Made by a program: the position numbers and the translations under genes | Part shown: in pieces, positions 44,789 through 53,813 of the stretch | How the letters are laid out: each line of letters opens with the position of its first letter | Position numbering within the stretch: position 1 is the first letter of the stretch | The notes under the pieces: model-generated | What the model was told of the DNA's origin: nothing | What the model saw: the letters and a program-made list of their open reading frames with translations, nothing else | Databases searched by the model: none | Assembly: GCA_030037635.1 (NCBI GenBank) | Contig: JASHQH010000211.1 | Coordinates: 49,326 to 113,325 of the forward strand | Source of the DNA: Acidobacteriaceae bacterium | GTDB lineage: Bacteria > Acidobacteriota > Terriglobia > Terriglobales > Acidobacteriaceae | Direction of reading: 5' to 3' | DNA: 64,000 nt

Positions 44789-46087
44789 ATGCGAATCTGT
44801 TTAGTAGCTACATTCCCCCCCAGTGGCCGCCAGTTGAATGAATATGCGTTCCACATCGCAAGAGAGCTGCGCCGCCGTTCCGACGTTGAGCTCACCATTC
44901 TCGCCGACGAACTCACCGACTGTCACTTTGTCACTGACCGTCACGGCAAGCCAATCGAATTGGTTAAACAAACCGAGCTCCCGGGCTTCAACGTCATTCG
45001 TTGCTGGAAATTCGGCGATCTTGCCAACCCGGTACGCCTGCTCAGGACGATTCGGCAACTCAAGCCGGACGTCGTGTGGTACAACCTCGTTTTCTCCACA
45101 TTTGCCACTCCTGAAAATCCGGTTGCCGCTTTTGCCGGCCTCACCGCCCCTGCACTGACCCGCGCTGCGGGCTTTTTCACGCACATCACGTTGCATCACA
45201 TCATTGAGCATGTCGACGTCTCCAACGTGGCCGTCCGCAGCGAGCGCTTGTTCAGAATGGGTACCGTGCTAGCCACCAAGGCCCTTCTCGAGGCCAATTC
45301 AGTTTCTGTACTGCTACCGGGCTATTACCAGACATTGCTGACTAAATACTCCGCGACAAATGTCTTGCTTGGCACCCACGGAATCTTTGCACCGGCTCCT
45401 TGCCCTCCCGATTTCTCAGTGCGCGGCAACCCCGATCAACGCATCCTGGCGCTTGGACACTGGGGAACGTACAAAAGACTCGAAACACTGATGCAGGCAT
45501 TTCCGCTGGTCCTAAAGAAAGTGCCACATGCCCGCTTAGTGATTGGAGGCGCCAATCATCACACCAAACCTGGATACTGGGAATCTGTGCGGGCTGCTCA
45601 ATCTCCCGCCCTCCCCATCGACTTCCTCGGCTATGTACCGGAAGAAAATATTCCCCAGCTGTTTCAGACCACTTCAGTCCTTGCCCTGCCCTACGATTCG
45701 GCAACCGGGGCAAGCGGACCTGCTCATCAGGCATGTGAGTACGGCGTTCCGGTGGTCAGTGCCCGCCTTCCGGATTTTGAAGCCATGGCTGCGCATGAGA
45801 ATATGGCGATTCGTTTCTATAACGTTGGCGATCCGGTCGACCTGGCGGATCAACTCGTCACCATTCTGCGTTCGCCCGAGCTTGAACGGCGCATGGCCGA
45901 GCAAAACTTCGCGGCCGGACTTGAAATGAGCATGACCAACGTTGTCCATAATTACCTTCGCTGGTTCGAACTCAACAGAATCAGGAAACAGCTGGGCACC
46001 GCGCGCGGCGGCCCTCCGCCGCGGCGCCAAATCGCGCTCGATCCGGCACAACCTGAAACCGTCTCATCGGACCTGGGAATCTCGTAA
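44789..46087 (+). CDS. GT4-type glycosyltransferase
   Basis: 432 residues of GT-B fold. N-terminal Rossmann domain: ICLVATFPPSGRQLNEYAFHI and LKPDVVWYNLVFST. C-terminal nucleotide-sugar domain: ILALGHWGTYKRLETLMQAF, ARLVIGGANHH, IDFLGYVPEENIPQLFQTTS, and the acidic-to-glycine stretch YDSATGASGPAHQACEYGVPVV. ATG at 44789 has an AGGA motif seven bases upstream and follows the TPR-barrel stop by 13 bp; a codon 36 bp upstream lies inside that gene. No signal or membrane helix, so it acts on the cytoplasmic face. Probably elongates the polymer exported by its neighbour. Confidence 0.88.
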   Translation: MRICLVATFPPSGRQLNEYAFHIARELRRRSDVELTILADELTDCHFVTDRHGKPIELVKQTELPGFNVIRCWKFGDLANPVRLLRTIRQLKPDVVWYNLVFSTFATPENPVAAFAGLTAPALTRAAGFFTHITLHHIIEHVDVSNVAVRSERLFRMGTVLATKALLEANSVSVLLPGYYQTLLTKYSATNVLLGTHGIFAPAPCPPDFSVRGNPDQRILALGHWGTYKRLETLMQAFPLVLKKVPHARLVIGGANHHTKPGYWESVRAAQSPALPIDFLGYVPEENIPQLFQTTSVLALPYDSATGASGPAHQACEYGVPVVSARLPDFEAMAAHENMAIRFYNVGDPVDLADQLVTILRSPELERRMAEQNFAAGLEMSMTNVVHNYLRWFELNRIRKQLGTARGGPPPRRQIALDPAQPETVSSDLGIS

Positions 46088-46092
46088 TCGTG

Positions 46093-46114
46093 CGCCGGCT
46101 GGAAATTGCCGGCG
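46093..46114. terminator. Stem-loop between convergent genes
   Basis: CGCCGGC (46093-46099) and GCCGGCG (46108-46114) form a perfect 7-bp stem around an eight-base loop, 5 bp after the GT4 stop codon. There is no long U-run. In this convergent intergenic space it could slow or end transcription from the plus-strand operon; a Rho-independent terminator is not proven. Confidence 0.45.
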
Positions 46115-46190
46115 AGAGACCTTTCAATTGAGGATCCAGGAACTCATCGCGCACCCGGCGGCGGCTGCCGGCCCCGGCTGCCCCATTCAC

Positions 46191-47132
46191 TTAGTTGACG
46201 GAGATTTCGCTGGCCGAGTACCGGGCCCCGTCGTAGACTGCCTTTACAGTCACATTGAGCCCCACGCGAAGATTCTGGCTCGTTGCGAAACGAGCGGGGT
46301 CAAAATAGATTTGGTAGCTCTTCTGGTCCCGCGGGTCCACTAAGATGAAGTACCCATCGTGCACGTCAACGAAAGAGATGTCTCCGTAAAAGACGAATCC
46401 GGCACCCGGTACGGCAAGAACTGTGATTCGTTTGGCCACGTCGCTGCCACGCGAATCCGACTCGAATGCGGCCCTGATCAGAGCCCCGGGCATAAGGTCC
46501 GCCAAACCCGGGCTGACCGCCGTGAAGTCAGGCTCGCCTTCCCGGGCGATTGAAGCGCTTGCCGGAATCTCGAGCCTCACCGGTTGTGGTGAGATATCTG
46601 AAGTGATGACCAGCACACGTGTGCTGGGATCGAAATACAACACACGTCCCGCGCAGTCGCCTTCCATCGCCTGCGACAAAATGTGAATGCTGATCGCGAA
46701 AACATTGGACCCATCCAGAATCGTTTCCACTGACGCACGATCTTCAGAGCCCAGATCACGCAGGGGAATTTTGACTCCATCGCGAAATACCAGGGTGCGC
46801 TCGTCATAGAGGATCTTCATGGGCCGCTGACCGTAAGTGTGCAACAGGAACTGGTCGCGTACCGGATCGACATCCCGGATTTGACCGCCCATGATCGTGC
46901 TCTTTCCCTTCGGTGCAGGCGGCAAGGTGGGCAAATAACCTGCGGAATCCTCGGGCGACGCGGCAGAGTTCGGCGGGGCAGCGGGCTGTGATTCCTGGAG
47001 CGGCGTTTCAGGGTTCGGTTGCGGAACGGGTTGTGATTGGTTCGGGGGCGGAAGAGGTTGCGACTGCGGATTGGTGGCCTGAGCAGTCAGCGCCAACCCT
47101 CCCAGCATAGCCGCCGCAACAAACATCCGCAT
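46191..47132 (-). CDS. Secreted DUF5666-like protein
   Basis: 313 residues with a Sec signal (MRMFVAAAMLGGLALTAQA) and a proline/glutamine-rich linker to about 75. The rest is built of beta-barrel-like repeats similar to DUF5666: GGQIRDVDPVRDQFLLHTY, GRVLYFDPSTRVLVIT, GDISFVDVHDGYFILVDPRD, VGLNVTVKAVYDG. These domains often bind a ligand or metal, but the function is unknown. ATG at 47132 is preferred over 47165 because it opens the signal peptide. Convergent with the GT4 operon and divergent from the TPR gene. Confidence 0.72.
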   Translation of the reverse strand: MRMFVAAAMLGGLALTAQATNPQSQPLPPPNQSQPVPQPNPETPLQESQPAAPPNSAASPEDSAGYLPTLPPAPKGKSTIMGGQIRDVDPVRDQFLLHTYGQRPMKILYDERTLVFRDGVKIPLRDLGSEDRASVETILDGSNVFAISIHILSQAMEGDCAGRVLYFDPSTRVLVITSDISPQPVRLEIPASASIAREGEPDFTAVSPGLADLMPGALIRAAFESDSRGSDVAKRITVLAVPGAGFVFYGDISFVDVHDGYFILVDPRDQKSYQIYFDPARFATSQNLRVGLNVTVKAVYDGARYSASEISVN

Positions 47133-47324
47133 TCGCGCAAACCCTTGCCTTTCGCAATCTGCCACGTGCTCAATTTAGATGCCGCCCGCCTAGATTCCGG
47201 TGGCCTGGACGATTGCTCCTGGGAGAGGCAACGGGGCGAACCAGAGGGCATCTAAATAATGTGTGCGAACGCTATAAATTCCCAAGGCGACGGGCTCTCT
47301 CGCGCCGGAAGCGAAACCTTTGCA

Positions 47325-48491
47325 ATGAAGCAAAGCCCTTTCAGACTTATGGCGGCTTTCACGTTGCTGGCGAGCGCCGGGCTTTGTTGCGCTCGGGCGC
47401 AAGACACCCAGGGCACCCTCAGGATCACCTTTCCGGCCCACAGCAGTCTGACCCTTGTGCAGCGCCTCAACCGGGAAGGCGTCAAGGCCGTGGAAAAGCA
47501 CGACTACGCGCAAGCGGCGGGGTTCTTCTACAAGGCTTATCTCTATGACCCGGCCGATCCCTTCACGCTGAACAACCTTGGCTACATCTCTGAATTGCAA
47601 GGGGACGCGGAACACGCTGAAAAATTCTACCGGCTGGCCGCCGAACAGGGCAGCAATGCAACCATCGACCTCAGCAACGTCGAGCGCCTGCAAGGTGAGC
47701 CGATGCAGGTCGCAATGGCAGGCATCCGCGACACCCCCATGCACGTAAATCGAATCAACGTGGATGCCGTTAGCCTCCTGTCAAACAACAGAGCGGCGCA
47801 GGCTGCCAGCCTCTTACAGCAGGCTGTGTCCCTGGATCCCAATGACCCGTTCACGTTGAACAATCTCGGAGCGGCTGATGAGGCCACTGGAGACTATCGA
47901 GACGCACTGAAGTACTACACCGCAGCGGCTGATTTGCACTCCCAGGACGTAATCGTCGTAACGCACGATCCGGCCTGGCGCGGCAAACCGATCAGTGAAA
48001 CTGCTGAAGCCAATGCGCGGCGCATGGAAAGGCAACTGCAAGGAGCCGGCTCCGCGGAGACGCAATCTGCCGAACTGAATCGGCGCGGGGTCATGGCGGA
48101 AAACGAAAACAACTGGTCCGCCGCACGGCAATATTTCATGGAAGCCTATTCTCTCGATCCAAACGACGCGTTTTCGCTCAATAACCGGGGCTACGTTGCC
48201 GAAATGGATGGCGACCTTGAGTCGGCCCAGTTCTTTTATCAGAAAGCCTTGCAGGCGGCCGACTCGAATCTCCGCGTCGGGCTGGCCACCAGCCATGTCG
48301 AGGAGGGAAAGCCGCTTTCGCAAGTCGCTACCGATAGCACCCGGAAGGTAAATGGAGCCCTAGAAATCTACAGCCAGGAACGCCGCCAAGAAACCGGCCC
48401 GGTAGAGCTCACACCACGCGGAAGCGGTGCGGCGCCATCGCAGCCACCGGCCCAGTCGCCGGCGCCTACCCCGCAAACTCCGCAATTCTAA
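47325..48491 (+). CDS. Secreted TPR-repeat protein
   Basis: 388 residues with a Sec signal (MKQSPFRLMAAFTLLASAGLC). Three similar TPR blocks repeat a sequence like AAGFFYKAYLYDPADPFTLN, then NLGYISELQGDAEHA; two later blocks read LDPNDPFTLNNLGAADEATG and LDPNDAFSLNNRGYVAEMDG. The C-terminal tail is proline-rich (PAQSPAPTPQTPQ). The ATG at 47325 begins a proper signal; an upstream GTG/ATG run to 47259 does not. Followed 9 bp later by the nucleotidyltransferase-like gene, so both are likely in one operon. Presumably a periplasmic scaffold. Confidence 0.78.
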   Translation: MKQSPFRLMAAFTLLASAGLCCARAQDTQGTLRITFPAHSSLTLVQRLNREGVKAVEKHDYAQAAGFFYKAYLYDPADPFTLNNLGYISELQGDAEHAEKFYRLAAEQGSNATIDLSNVERLQGEPMQVAMAGIRDTPMHVNRINVDAVSLLSNNRAAQAASLLQQAVSLDPNDPFTLNNLGAADEATGDYRDALKYYTAAADLHSQDVIVVTHDPAWRGKPISETAEANARRMERQLQGAGSAETQSAELNRRGVMAENENNWSAARQYFMEAYSLDPNDAFSLNNRGYVAEMDGDLESAQFFYQKALQAADSNLRVGLATSHVEEGKPLSQVATDSTRKVNGALEIYSQERRQETGPVELTPRGSGAAPSQPPAQSPAPTPQTPQF

Positions 48492-48500
48492 CTTGGGGGA

Positions 48501-49628
48501 ATGACTCTCATGTATGGGCCTGCCGCAGACCTTCTCACTCACGAATCGCTGATATACCTGTCACGCCTGCTTCTGCAGCAGCCGTGCGCGCAGCAATCGC
48601 GCCGTACTGAGGCCGCCAGTTGCCCCCCCTGGATGCCTCTCCAGTTTCCGCGTGATGAATTTGAAGATCTGGTAACACTTGCCCAACTCAACCACGTGGT
48701 GGTGCGTTCCCTCGAGGTTTTCCTCGGCTTGATGCACCTGCAGCAGGATGCCGTTCGGGCTGAATGGGCCAAGGAGGCCCTTGCTGCCGAAAGGGCGCGC
48801 ATTACTGCGGCCATACAATTCCTGCACGAGGTGTGCTCTGCCTTCCATCAGTTTGGCCTCCGGGCCATCGTGATCAAATCGCTCGATCACTGGCCCGACT
48901 TGGGCAGCGACCTGGATCTTTACACGTCCGCTGCCCCTGACGAGGTTTGCCGGCTCATGAAGAAGCGCTTCGACGCGCGCACCGCACCGCGCAGCTGGGG
49001 CGATCGCCTGGCGCAAAAATGGAATTTCTATCTTCCTGGTTTAACCGAGGCCGTTGAGATTCACATTGGCCGCTTGGGTCAAACAGGAGAGCAGGATGCC
49101 TTCGCCGGCGGACTTCTCGAACGCGCGCGCAGCGCAGCCGCAGGCGGCTATACCTTCCGCGTTCCGTCGACGACTGACCGGATCATGATCTCTACCCTGC
49201 AACGCATGTACCGGCATTTCTACTTCCGGCTGTGCGACATCGTCGATTCGGCGGCCCTGGCGGACGTCTGCGCCATTGATTACGACAACTTGCGCGCGTC
49301 GGCGACGACCGTGGGCATCTGGGAAGGCGTCGCAACCTATCTCGAAATTGTTTCTGATTACGTAAAGAGTTATCGCGGATTTGGCTTGGCGTTGCCTCAC
49401 TTTGTGCACGCCGCCGCACGATTTGGCGGCCGTGAAATGTACTACGCACGCGCATTTTTGCGTGTTCCCGTCATGCCCCACTCCGTGCGGCTCTATGGAA
49501 CGCAGTTGGCCAGTGTGCTGGGGCGTGGAGAATTCATGAACGGCGCTCGACTCAGCCTGTTGCCGTGGCTTGCCACAGCGGCAGCAGTTAAGGAGAAATT
49601 GACAGGAAACGATAAGGGCATCTGGTAG
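48501..49628 (+). CDS. Nucleotidyltransferase-family protein (NTP_transf_5-like)
   Basis: 375 residues, no signal. Helical N-terminal part, then FGLRAIVIKSLDHWPDLGSDLDLY, the KxxD...DxD pattern of the NTP_transf_5 (PF14907) minimal nucleotidyltransferase domain with the acidic pair SDLDLY; AVEIHIGRLGQ follows as the third acidic position. The C-terminal half is helical (RMYRHFYFRLCDIVDSAALA). Members occur in exopolysaccharide clusters. What is nucleotidylated is unknown. The gene starts 9 bp after the TPR gene and lacks an exceptional ribosome-binding site (GGGGGAATG nearby). Confidence 0.8.
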   Translation: MTLMYGPAADLLTHESLIYLSRLLLQQPCAQQSRRTEAASCPPWMPLQFPRDEFEDLVTLAQLNHVVVRSLEVFLGLMHLQQDAVRAEWAKEALAAERARITAAIQFLHEVCSAFHQFGLRAIVIKSLDHWPDLGSDLDLYTSAAPDEVCRLMKKRFDARTAPRSWGDRLAQKWNFYLPGLTEAVEIHIGRLGQTGEQDAFAGGLLERARSAAAGGYTFRVPSTTDRIMISTLQRMYRHFYFRLCDIVDSAALADVCAIDYDNLRASATTVGIWEGVATYLEIVSDYVKSYRGFGLALPHFVHAAARFGGREMYYARAFLRVPVMPHSVRLYGTQLASVLGRGEFMNGARLSLLPWLATAAAVKEKLTGNDKGIW

Positions 49629-49730
49629 CGGAGAATTTCCGGTTTTTTCTAACTGGTTTTTTGAGACTGAAGAATACCTAGAATCGCGTAATTGATCGTT
49701 AGACTTCTCGTTGAATCGAGAGAAGGGACG

Positions 49731-49752
49731 CCGGCGATTTAAGAATCGCCGG
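49731..49752 (+). promoter_or_regulatory. Perfect 9-bp hairpin just upstream of the TonB-like start
   Basis: CCGGCGATT (49731-49739) and AATCGCCGG (49744-49752) form a perfect stem with a four-base loop TAAG, ending 10 bp before the ATG at 49763. A second, weaker 6-bp inverted repeat lies about 25 bp further upstream. The position is right to affect ribosome access or to be an operator site; it is not followed by a U-run, so it is not a terminator. Confidence 0.4.
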
Positions 49753-49762
49753 TAACAGGGCC

Positions 49763-50791
49763 ATGGGCGATCTTATATTGAAAATTTCACGACCGGCGCC
49801 ACGCCGGACGCGCACGTCAGGCAATCAAACCGGGAGCCGTGGTGAACAACAGGCTTACAATCGCTCGTCGCTTGCCTTCGACAGCGATTCTCTTCCGGAA
49901 GCGTGGCCCGCTGCGGCTGCGATTGCCAGGCCGTCTGGAACCATAACCCGCGTTTCTCGCTCTTACATGTTCAGAGGACTCGATCAGCGGATTGCCAGGC
50001 GCGGCCGCGGCACCACGGTTCTTTCCGTAGTCATTCATCTCCTCGTGTTCGCGACGGTGCTGTGGTGGGGAGCGATGGTTCACACGGCCGCGGTGCAAAC
50101 CACAGAAACCACCGCTGTGCCTATCCATTTCACTCTTTATGATCCTCCGCCCCCGCCCGTAATGCCCGTGGCCAAGGCGCGCGGGGGAGGAGGCGGCGGA
50201 GGCGCACATCACCTGGTCGCGCCCAGCAGAGGCCGCCTGCCCGAAATAGCCAAGACACCTGTAGTCATCCCGGAGATCGCAAGAATCGAGCGCCCCAAAC
50301 TGCCCGTTGAGCCAACCGTCCAGGTGCGGATGCCGCAGAACACTTCCATGCCCAAACTGGGCATGCCGCAATCGCCGCAGGTTGCGGTGGATTCGCAGGG
50401 GCCTGGCGCCGGAAATGGGTTCGGCTTCGGGCTCGGCGGAGGCGTTGGCACCGGCCACGGCACGGGACAGGGGCCCGGCTCGACTGGCGGCTACGGCGGC
50501 GGCGTCATGAACGTCGGGGGCGGCGTGAGCGCACCTGAAGTCATCCACTCGGTTGAGCCGCAATTTACAGCCGAGGCCCGTCGGGCAGACTTCCAGGGCA
50601 GCGTGGCTATTCAGCTCATTGTCGATGCGCAGGGATATCCCCAGGACGTGCACCTGACTCATCGCGTGGGCATGGGGTTGGATGAGGAAGCCATCGCAGC
50701 GGTAAGACAATACAGATTCAAGCCCGCGATGTACCAGGGCCATCCTGTGGCTGTGCAGATGGTGATTGACATCGACTTCCATCTGCATTGA
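49763..50791 (+). CDS. TonB-family energy transducer
   Basis: 342 residues. A basic N-terminal cytoplasmic region of about 80 residues leads to a single membrane helix (VLSVVIHLLVFATVLWWG), a proline patch (DPPPPPVMP), a polyglycine/histidine stretch (ARGGGGGGGAHH), and a C-terminal TonB fold at about 255-342: IHSVEPQFTAEARRADFQGSV, LIVDAQGYPQDVHLTHRVG and EEAIAAVRQYRFKPAMYQG. TonB couples inner-membrane proton motive force to outer-membrane receptors. No exbB/exbD is adjacent. The start at 49763 gives a long basic head; a start at 49967 (Met69) would give a more usual length and cannot be excluded. Followed 52 bp later by the VWA protein. Confidence 0.85.
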   Translation: MGDLILKISRPAPRRTRTSGNQTGSRGEQQAYNRSSLAFDSDSLPEAWPAAAAIARPSGTITRVSRSYMFRGLDQRIARRGRGTTVLSVVIHLLVFATVLWWGAMVHTAAVQTTETTAVPIHFTLYDPPPPPVMPVAKARGGGGGGGAHHLVAPSRGRLPEIAKTPVVIPEIARIERPKLPVEPTVQVRMPQNTSMPKLGMPQSPQVAVDSQGPGAGNGFGFGLGGGVGTGHGTGQGPGSTGGYGGGVMNVGGGVSAPEVIHSVEPQFTAEARRADFQGSVAIQLIVDAQGYPQDVHLTHRVGMGLDEEAIAAVRQYRFKPAMYQGHPVAVQMVIDIDFHLH

Positions 50792-50843
50792 TTTCGGCAG
50801 CATCTAACCAAGGGTGGCGTTTGGTCACGGACGGCGAGCCACT

Positions 50844-52052
50844 ATGCTCATCAGACTTTTCGCGAAATCGCGCATCGGCCGGTGCACGCTGCCGGCAGCG
50901 CTTGCGCTGCTCGTCTGCTGTGGATGGCTTGCAGCGGCGCAATCAGCCACTGTTTGGCCGCCCCAGGCCACAAGTCGCACCACAACTCCCGATGCGTCGA
51001 AGCCTGAAGTTCAGCCGCCGCTCGATGTCGACCGCGATCCCATCCCTTCGCCCGACGATAACGCGGCTCGGCCCGCGAACATCGCCCCCTTTGCGGCCTC
51101 CAGAACTCCCGTCTCTCCGAATGTTTCCAATCAGCCGGCGCCTTCCGCCAGCGCCAATCAGATTCAGAGACAGCAGAACGGCATGTATACACTGCATGCC
51201 GATGTCGATGAAGTCCTGCTGAACTGTGCGGTGCTCGATCAGCGTGGAAGGCCGGTGATGGACCTGACGCGCGAAAATTTCCGCGTGTGGGAGGATGGTG
51301 TTCCCCAGACGGTCAATTCAGCCCAGCATCTCGACCTCCCCGTCTCCATGGGAATTCTCATCGACAATTCCGGCTCCATGCGCGACAAGCGCGGCGCCGT
51401 CAATGCCGCCGCACTGCATCTGCTCCGGGCATCGAACCCCGATGATGAGGCGTTCGTCGTCAACTTCGCTGACCGTGCTTACCTCGACCAGCGCTTCACC
51501 ACCGATCGTGTCGCGCTCGACCGCAGCATCTCGCGTTTCGACTCCCAGGGAACCACCGCCCTCTACGACGCCGTGGCCGCGTCGGCCGACGAGCTCGCCA
51601 AGGACGGCAAGAACCGAAAGCAGGTTCTGCTCATCATCTCCGATGGAGCCGACAACGCCTCCCGCATCAGTTTGCAGGAAGCCATTCGCCGCGTGCAGGG
51701 ATTAGGCGGCCCGGTTGTGTATACCATCGGGCTGCTGTTCGACGATAGTAAAGAGGAGGCGGCGGAGAGCGGTCGGGTTCTGGAGACCCTGTCAGAAGAG
51801 ACCGGCGGCGTCGCGTACTTTCCCAGTTCTCTCGACGAACTCGATAACATCGCAGTCCGCGTAGCTCAGGACATTCGCGAGCAGTACGTCGTCGATTACC
51901 ACGCATCCCGGGCCCTGAGTCTCGGCGGTTATCGTACCATCCGAGTTGAAGCAATCTCGCCCGCACATGGCCTATTGTCGGTTCGCACCAAGCGCGGCTA
52001 CTACGCGCAACCGCAAAACCCCAGCCAACCGAAGCGCCAGGCCCAGCAATAA
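50844..52052 (+). CDS. Secreted VWA-domain protein of the Acidobacteria VWFA-related type
   Basis: 402 residues with a Sec signal (CTLPAALALLVCCGWLAAAQ). A disordered proline-rich segment to about 110 precedes the VWA domain (about 118-385). The metal-ion adhesion site motif DNSGSM begins at Asp174. VLDQRGRPVMDLTRENFRVWEDG ahead of it and the C-terminal YRTIRVEAISPAHGLLSVRTKRGYY are typical of the VWFA-related family that is expanded in Acidobacteria (TIGR03436). ATG at 50844 opens the signal peptide. Probably a periplasmic or surface protein-binding module, cotranscribed with the TonB-like gene. Confidence 0.85.
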   Translation: MLIRLFAKSRIGRCTLPAALALLVCCGWLAAAQSATVWPPQATSRTTTPDASKPEVQPPLDVDRDPIPSPDDNAARPANIAPFAASRTPVSPNVSNQPAPSASANQIQRQQNGMYTLHADVDEVLLNCAVLDQRGRPVMDLTRENFRVWEDGVPQTVNSAQHLDLPVSMGILIDNSGSMRDKRGAVNAAALHLLRASNPDDEAFVVNFADRAYLDQRFTTDRVALDRSISRFDSQGTTALYDAVAASADELAKDGKNRKQVLLIISDGADNASRISLQEAIRRVQGLGGPVVYTIGLLFDDSKEEAAESGRVLETLSEETGGVAYFPSSLDELDNIAVRVAQDIREQYVVDYHASRALSLGGYRTIRVEAISPAHGLLSVRTKRGYYAQPQNPSQPKRQAQQ

Positions 52053-52109
52053 GTGCCGGGGCGCCGTTCGCGGCCCCGTGGCCTGAAGCGGAACGCGCCC
52101 AAGTCCCCA

Positions 52110-53813
52110 TTAATTCGAGTAGGTGATACCGGTTGAAATCTGGTTGAGGATGCTGTTCTTTCCCACCATGCGCACAAACAGTGTATGCGTCCCGGATTGC
52201 AGGCTCGTCAGGCTCCAACTCCCGCTCAAAGCCGCCGGTTGCGACGTCAACAGCGTCAGATTCTCTCCGTCGGGCGAATCGTAAATCTCAATGTGAGATA
52301 CCGTCGCAATACTCGCGTAGCTGCCCGATGCGTTCAGCGCCCACGAGAGCGTTCCTCCGCTCACGCTCCCGCTTACCGTAAAGCAGTTGTTGATCCCGGT
52401 TTCAATCTCCGTGCCTTCGTTGTAATCGTTCCATGTGGCGACTTGGATATACGGCACCCCTGGATTGGTAAAGAAGTCATTGCTCTCGGTGAGAGAGGCG
52501 ATCCACGTCTGCCCGCACTCCTGGTCCATAATGCGGCCTGTGCCCCATGTCGACTGAATACTGTTGAAACCTTTGAAGGCGCCTGACCACACCTGTGCGC
52601 CGTTGTAGGAAAGTGCAGTGGCCAGGAAATTATCCAGGGTTCCACCAATTTCGGGCCCTGCAATATTCAACGTAAACTGGTCGGCGACCAAAGTCGTCTG
52701 CGAAGGTTCAATCCAATAGAAAGAACCCGAAGAGTCTGCGTGCTGAAATCCAAAGTCGTTTTCAAAAACCACCAGCGGAACTCCGTTGTTGGCATTGTAC
52801 GGAGCTATGGCACAGTTATCCGGCAGGTCCTCGTTCCACTCTCCCACTTGCGTCCACACATCGGCCCACGAAGGCGCCGGCCCGGTCGAAGGAATCACCT
52901 CTTCGTCGGGAAACACCTGCACCACGGGCCGTCCGTTCGCTTTCAGGTACGCGCTGTTGCCCCAGTGCTTCCCATTCATATAGCACATGTCGTTTTCAAG
53001 ATGAGCCACCACGCAGCTTTCAAACGCCGCGCCCGCCAGGTTGGAGCAGCTTTGCCCGCTGGTGCCCGGAATGCCGGTGGACGCAACGTTGTATGCCCAA
53101 GAAGGCCCGTCGTCCATGATCAGATAACCCAGACTGCAGGTCCCTCCGCTGCAGTCATTCGCATTCACATACGACTGAAAGAGCAGCGTGGCGGCATCCT
53201 CGCTTGTGCCTGGGCCTTCCCACGTCATAATGGCGCCGTCAAAGTGACGGTTCTGCATATCCTGCGCCTGGGCGGCAACGGTTGCAGCGTTATTCGACGT
53301 GTAACCGGTTTGGACATTGTTGTTGCAATATGTCGATCCTGCAAGCGTGCAATAACCCAGCATCATGTTCCCGTAAATCAGGGTACTCGCACCCTGGTTG
53401 AGATAGGTGTGTGGATCCTCATCCGACACGTTGCCGGTTGGAACATCGTAGTTTGGCGTCGCCACATCGGCCCGGGTATCAATCTGGCCCGGGAACGCAT
53501 TCTGGCATTGAGCCGGCAGCGCGCCGCTCGCCGGGCAGGCTGCGGTGTTGATTCCCGTAAGCGACGTGAGAGCGATCGCAGTCGATCCAGACGCACTCGA
53601 CCCCGACCCTGAGTTCGATCCTGAACCTGGGCTTGAACTCGATCCTGATCCCGAGTTCGATCCTGAGCCCGAGCTGGATCCCGATCCCGTTCCTGTCGAG
53701 CCTGCGCCCGTCGACCCGGGCAAAATCGAATTCGCTCCAGCCACGCACCCAGTCAAACTGCAAAGAAAAATGCTTGCGAGTGCCAAAACAAACTGCGGCC
53801 GCTCGTGCTTCAT
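52110..53813 (-). CDS. GH99/GH71-like lipoprotein with Ser-Gly linker
   Basis: 567 residues. Lipobox LTGC in FLCSLTGCVAG, followed by a linker of Ser-Gly repeats (about 35-75) coded by a DNA repeat of GATCC/GAGTTC-like units. The catalytic region resembles the other GH99-like protein: DMQNRHFDGAIMTWEG, YLIMDDGPSW, GRPVVQVFPDEEV, and VATWNDYNEGTEIETGI. A C-terminal beta-domain (HIEIYDSPDGENLTLLT, SGTHTLFVRMVG) is probably a carbohydrate-binding or Ig-like module. The AGGGGGAACG ribosome-binding motif supports ATG at 53813. Presumably surface-exposed, acting on an extracellular polysaccharide; substrate unknown. Confidence 0.78.
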   Translation of the reverse strand: MKHERPQFVLALASIFLCSLTGCVAGANSILPGSTGAGSTGTGSGSSSGSGSNSGSGSSSSPGSGSNSGSGSSASGSTAIALTSLTGINTAACPASGALPAQCQNAFPGQIDTRADVATPNYDVPTGNVSDEDPHTYLNQGASTLIYGNMMLGYCTLAGSTYCNNNVQTGYTSNNAATVAAQAQDMQNRHFDGAIMTWEGPGTSEDAATLLFQSYVNANDCSGGTCSLGYLIMDDGPSWAYNVASTGIPGTSGQSCSNLAGAAFESCVVAHLENDMCYMNGKHWGNSAYLKANGRPVVQVFPDEEVIPSTGPAPSWADVWTQVGEWNEDLPDNCAIAPYNANNGVPLVVFENDFGFQHADSSGSFYWIEPSQTTLVADQFTLNIAGPEIGGTLDNFLATALSYNGAQVWSGAFKGFNSIQSTWGTGRIMDQECGQTWIASLTESNDFFTNPGVPYIQVATWNDYNEGTEIETGINNCFTVSGSVSGGTLSWALNASGSYASIATVSHIEIYDSPDGENLTLLTSQPAALSGSWSLTSLQSGTHTLFVRMVGKNSILNQISTGITYSN

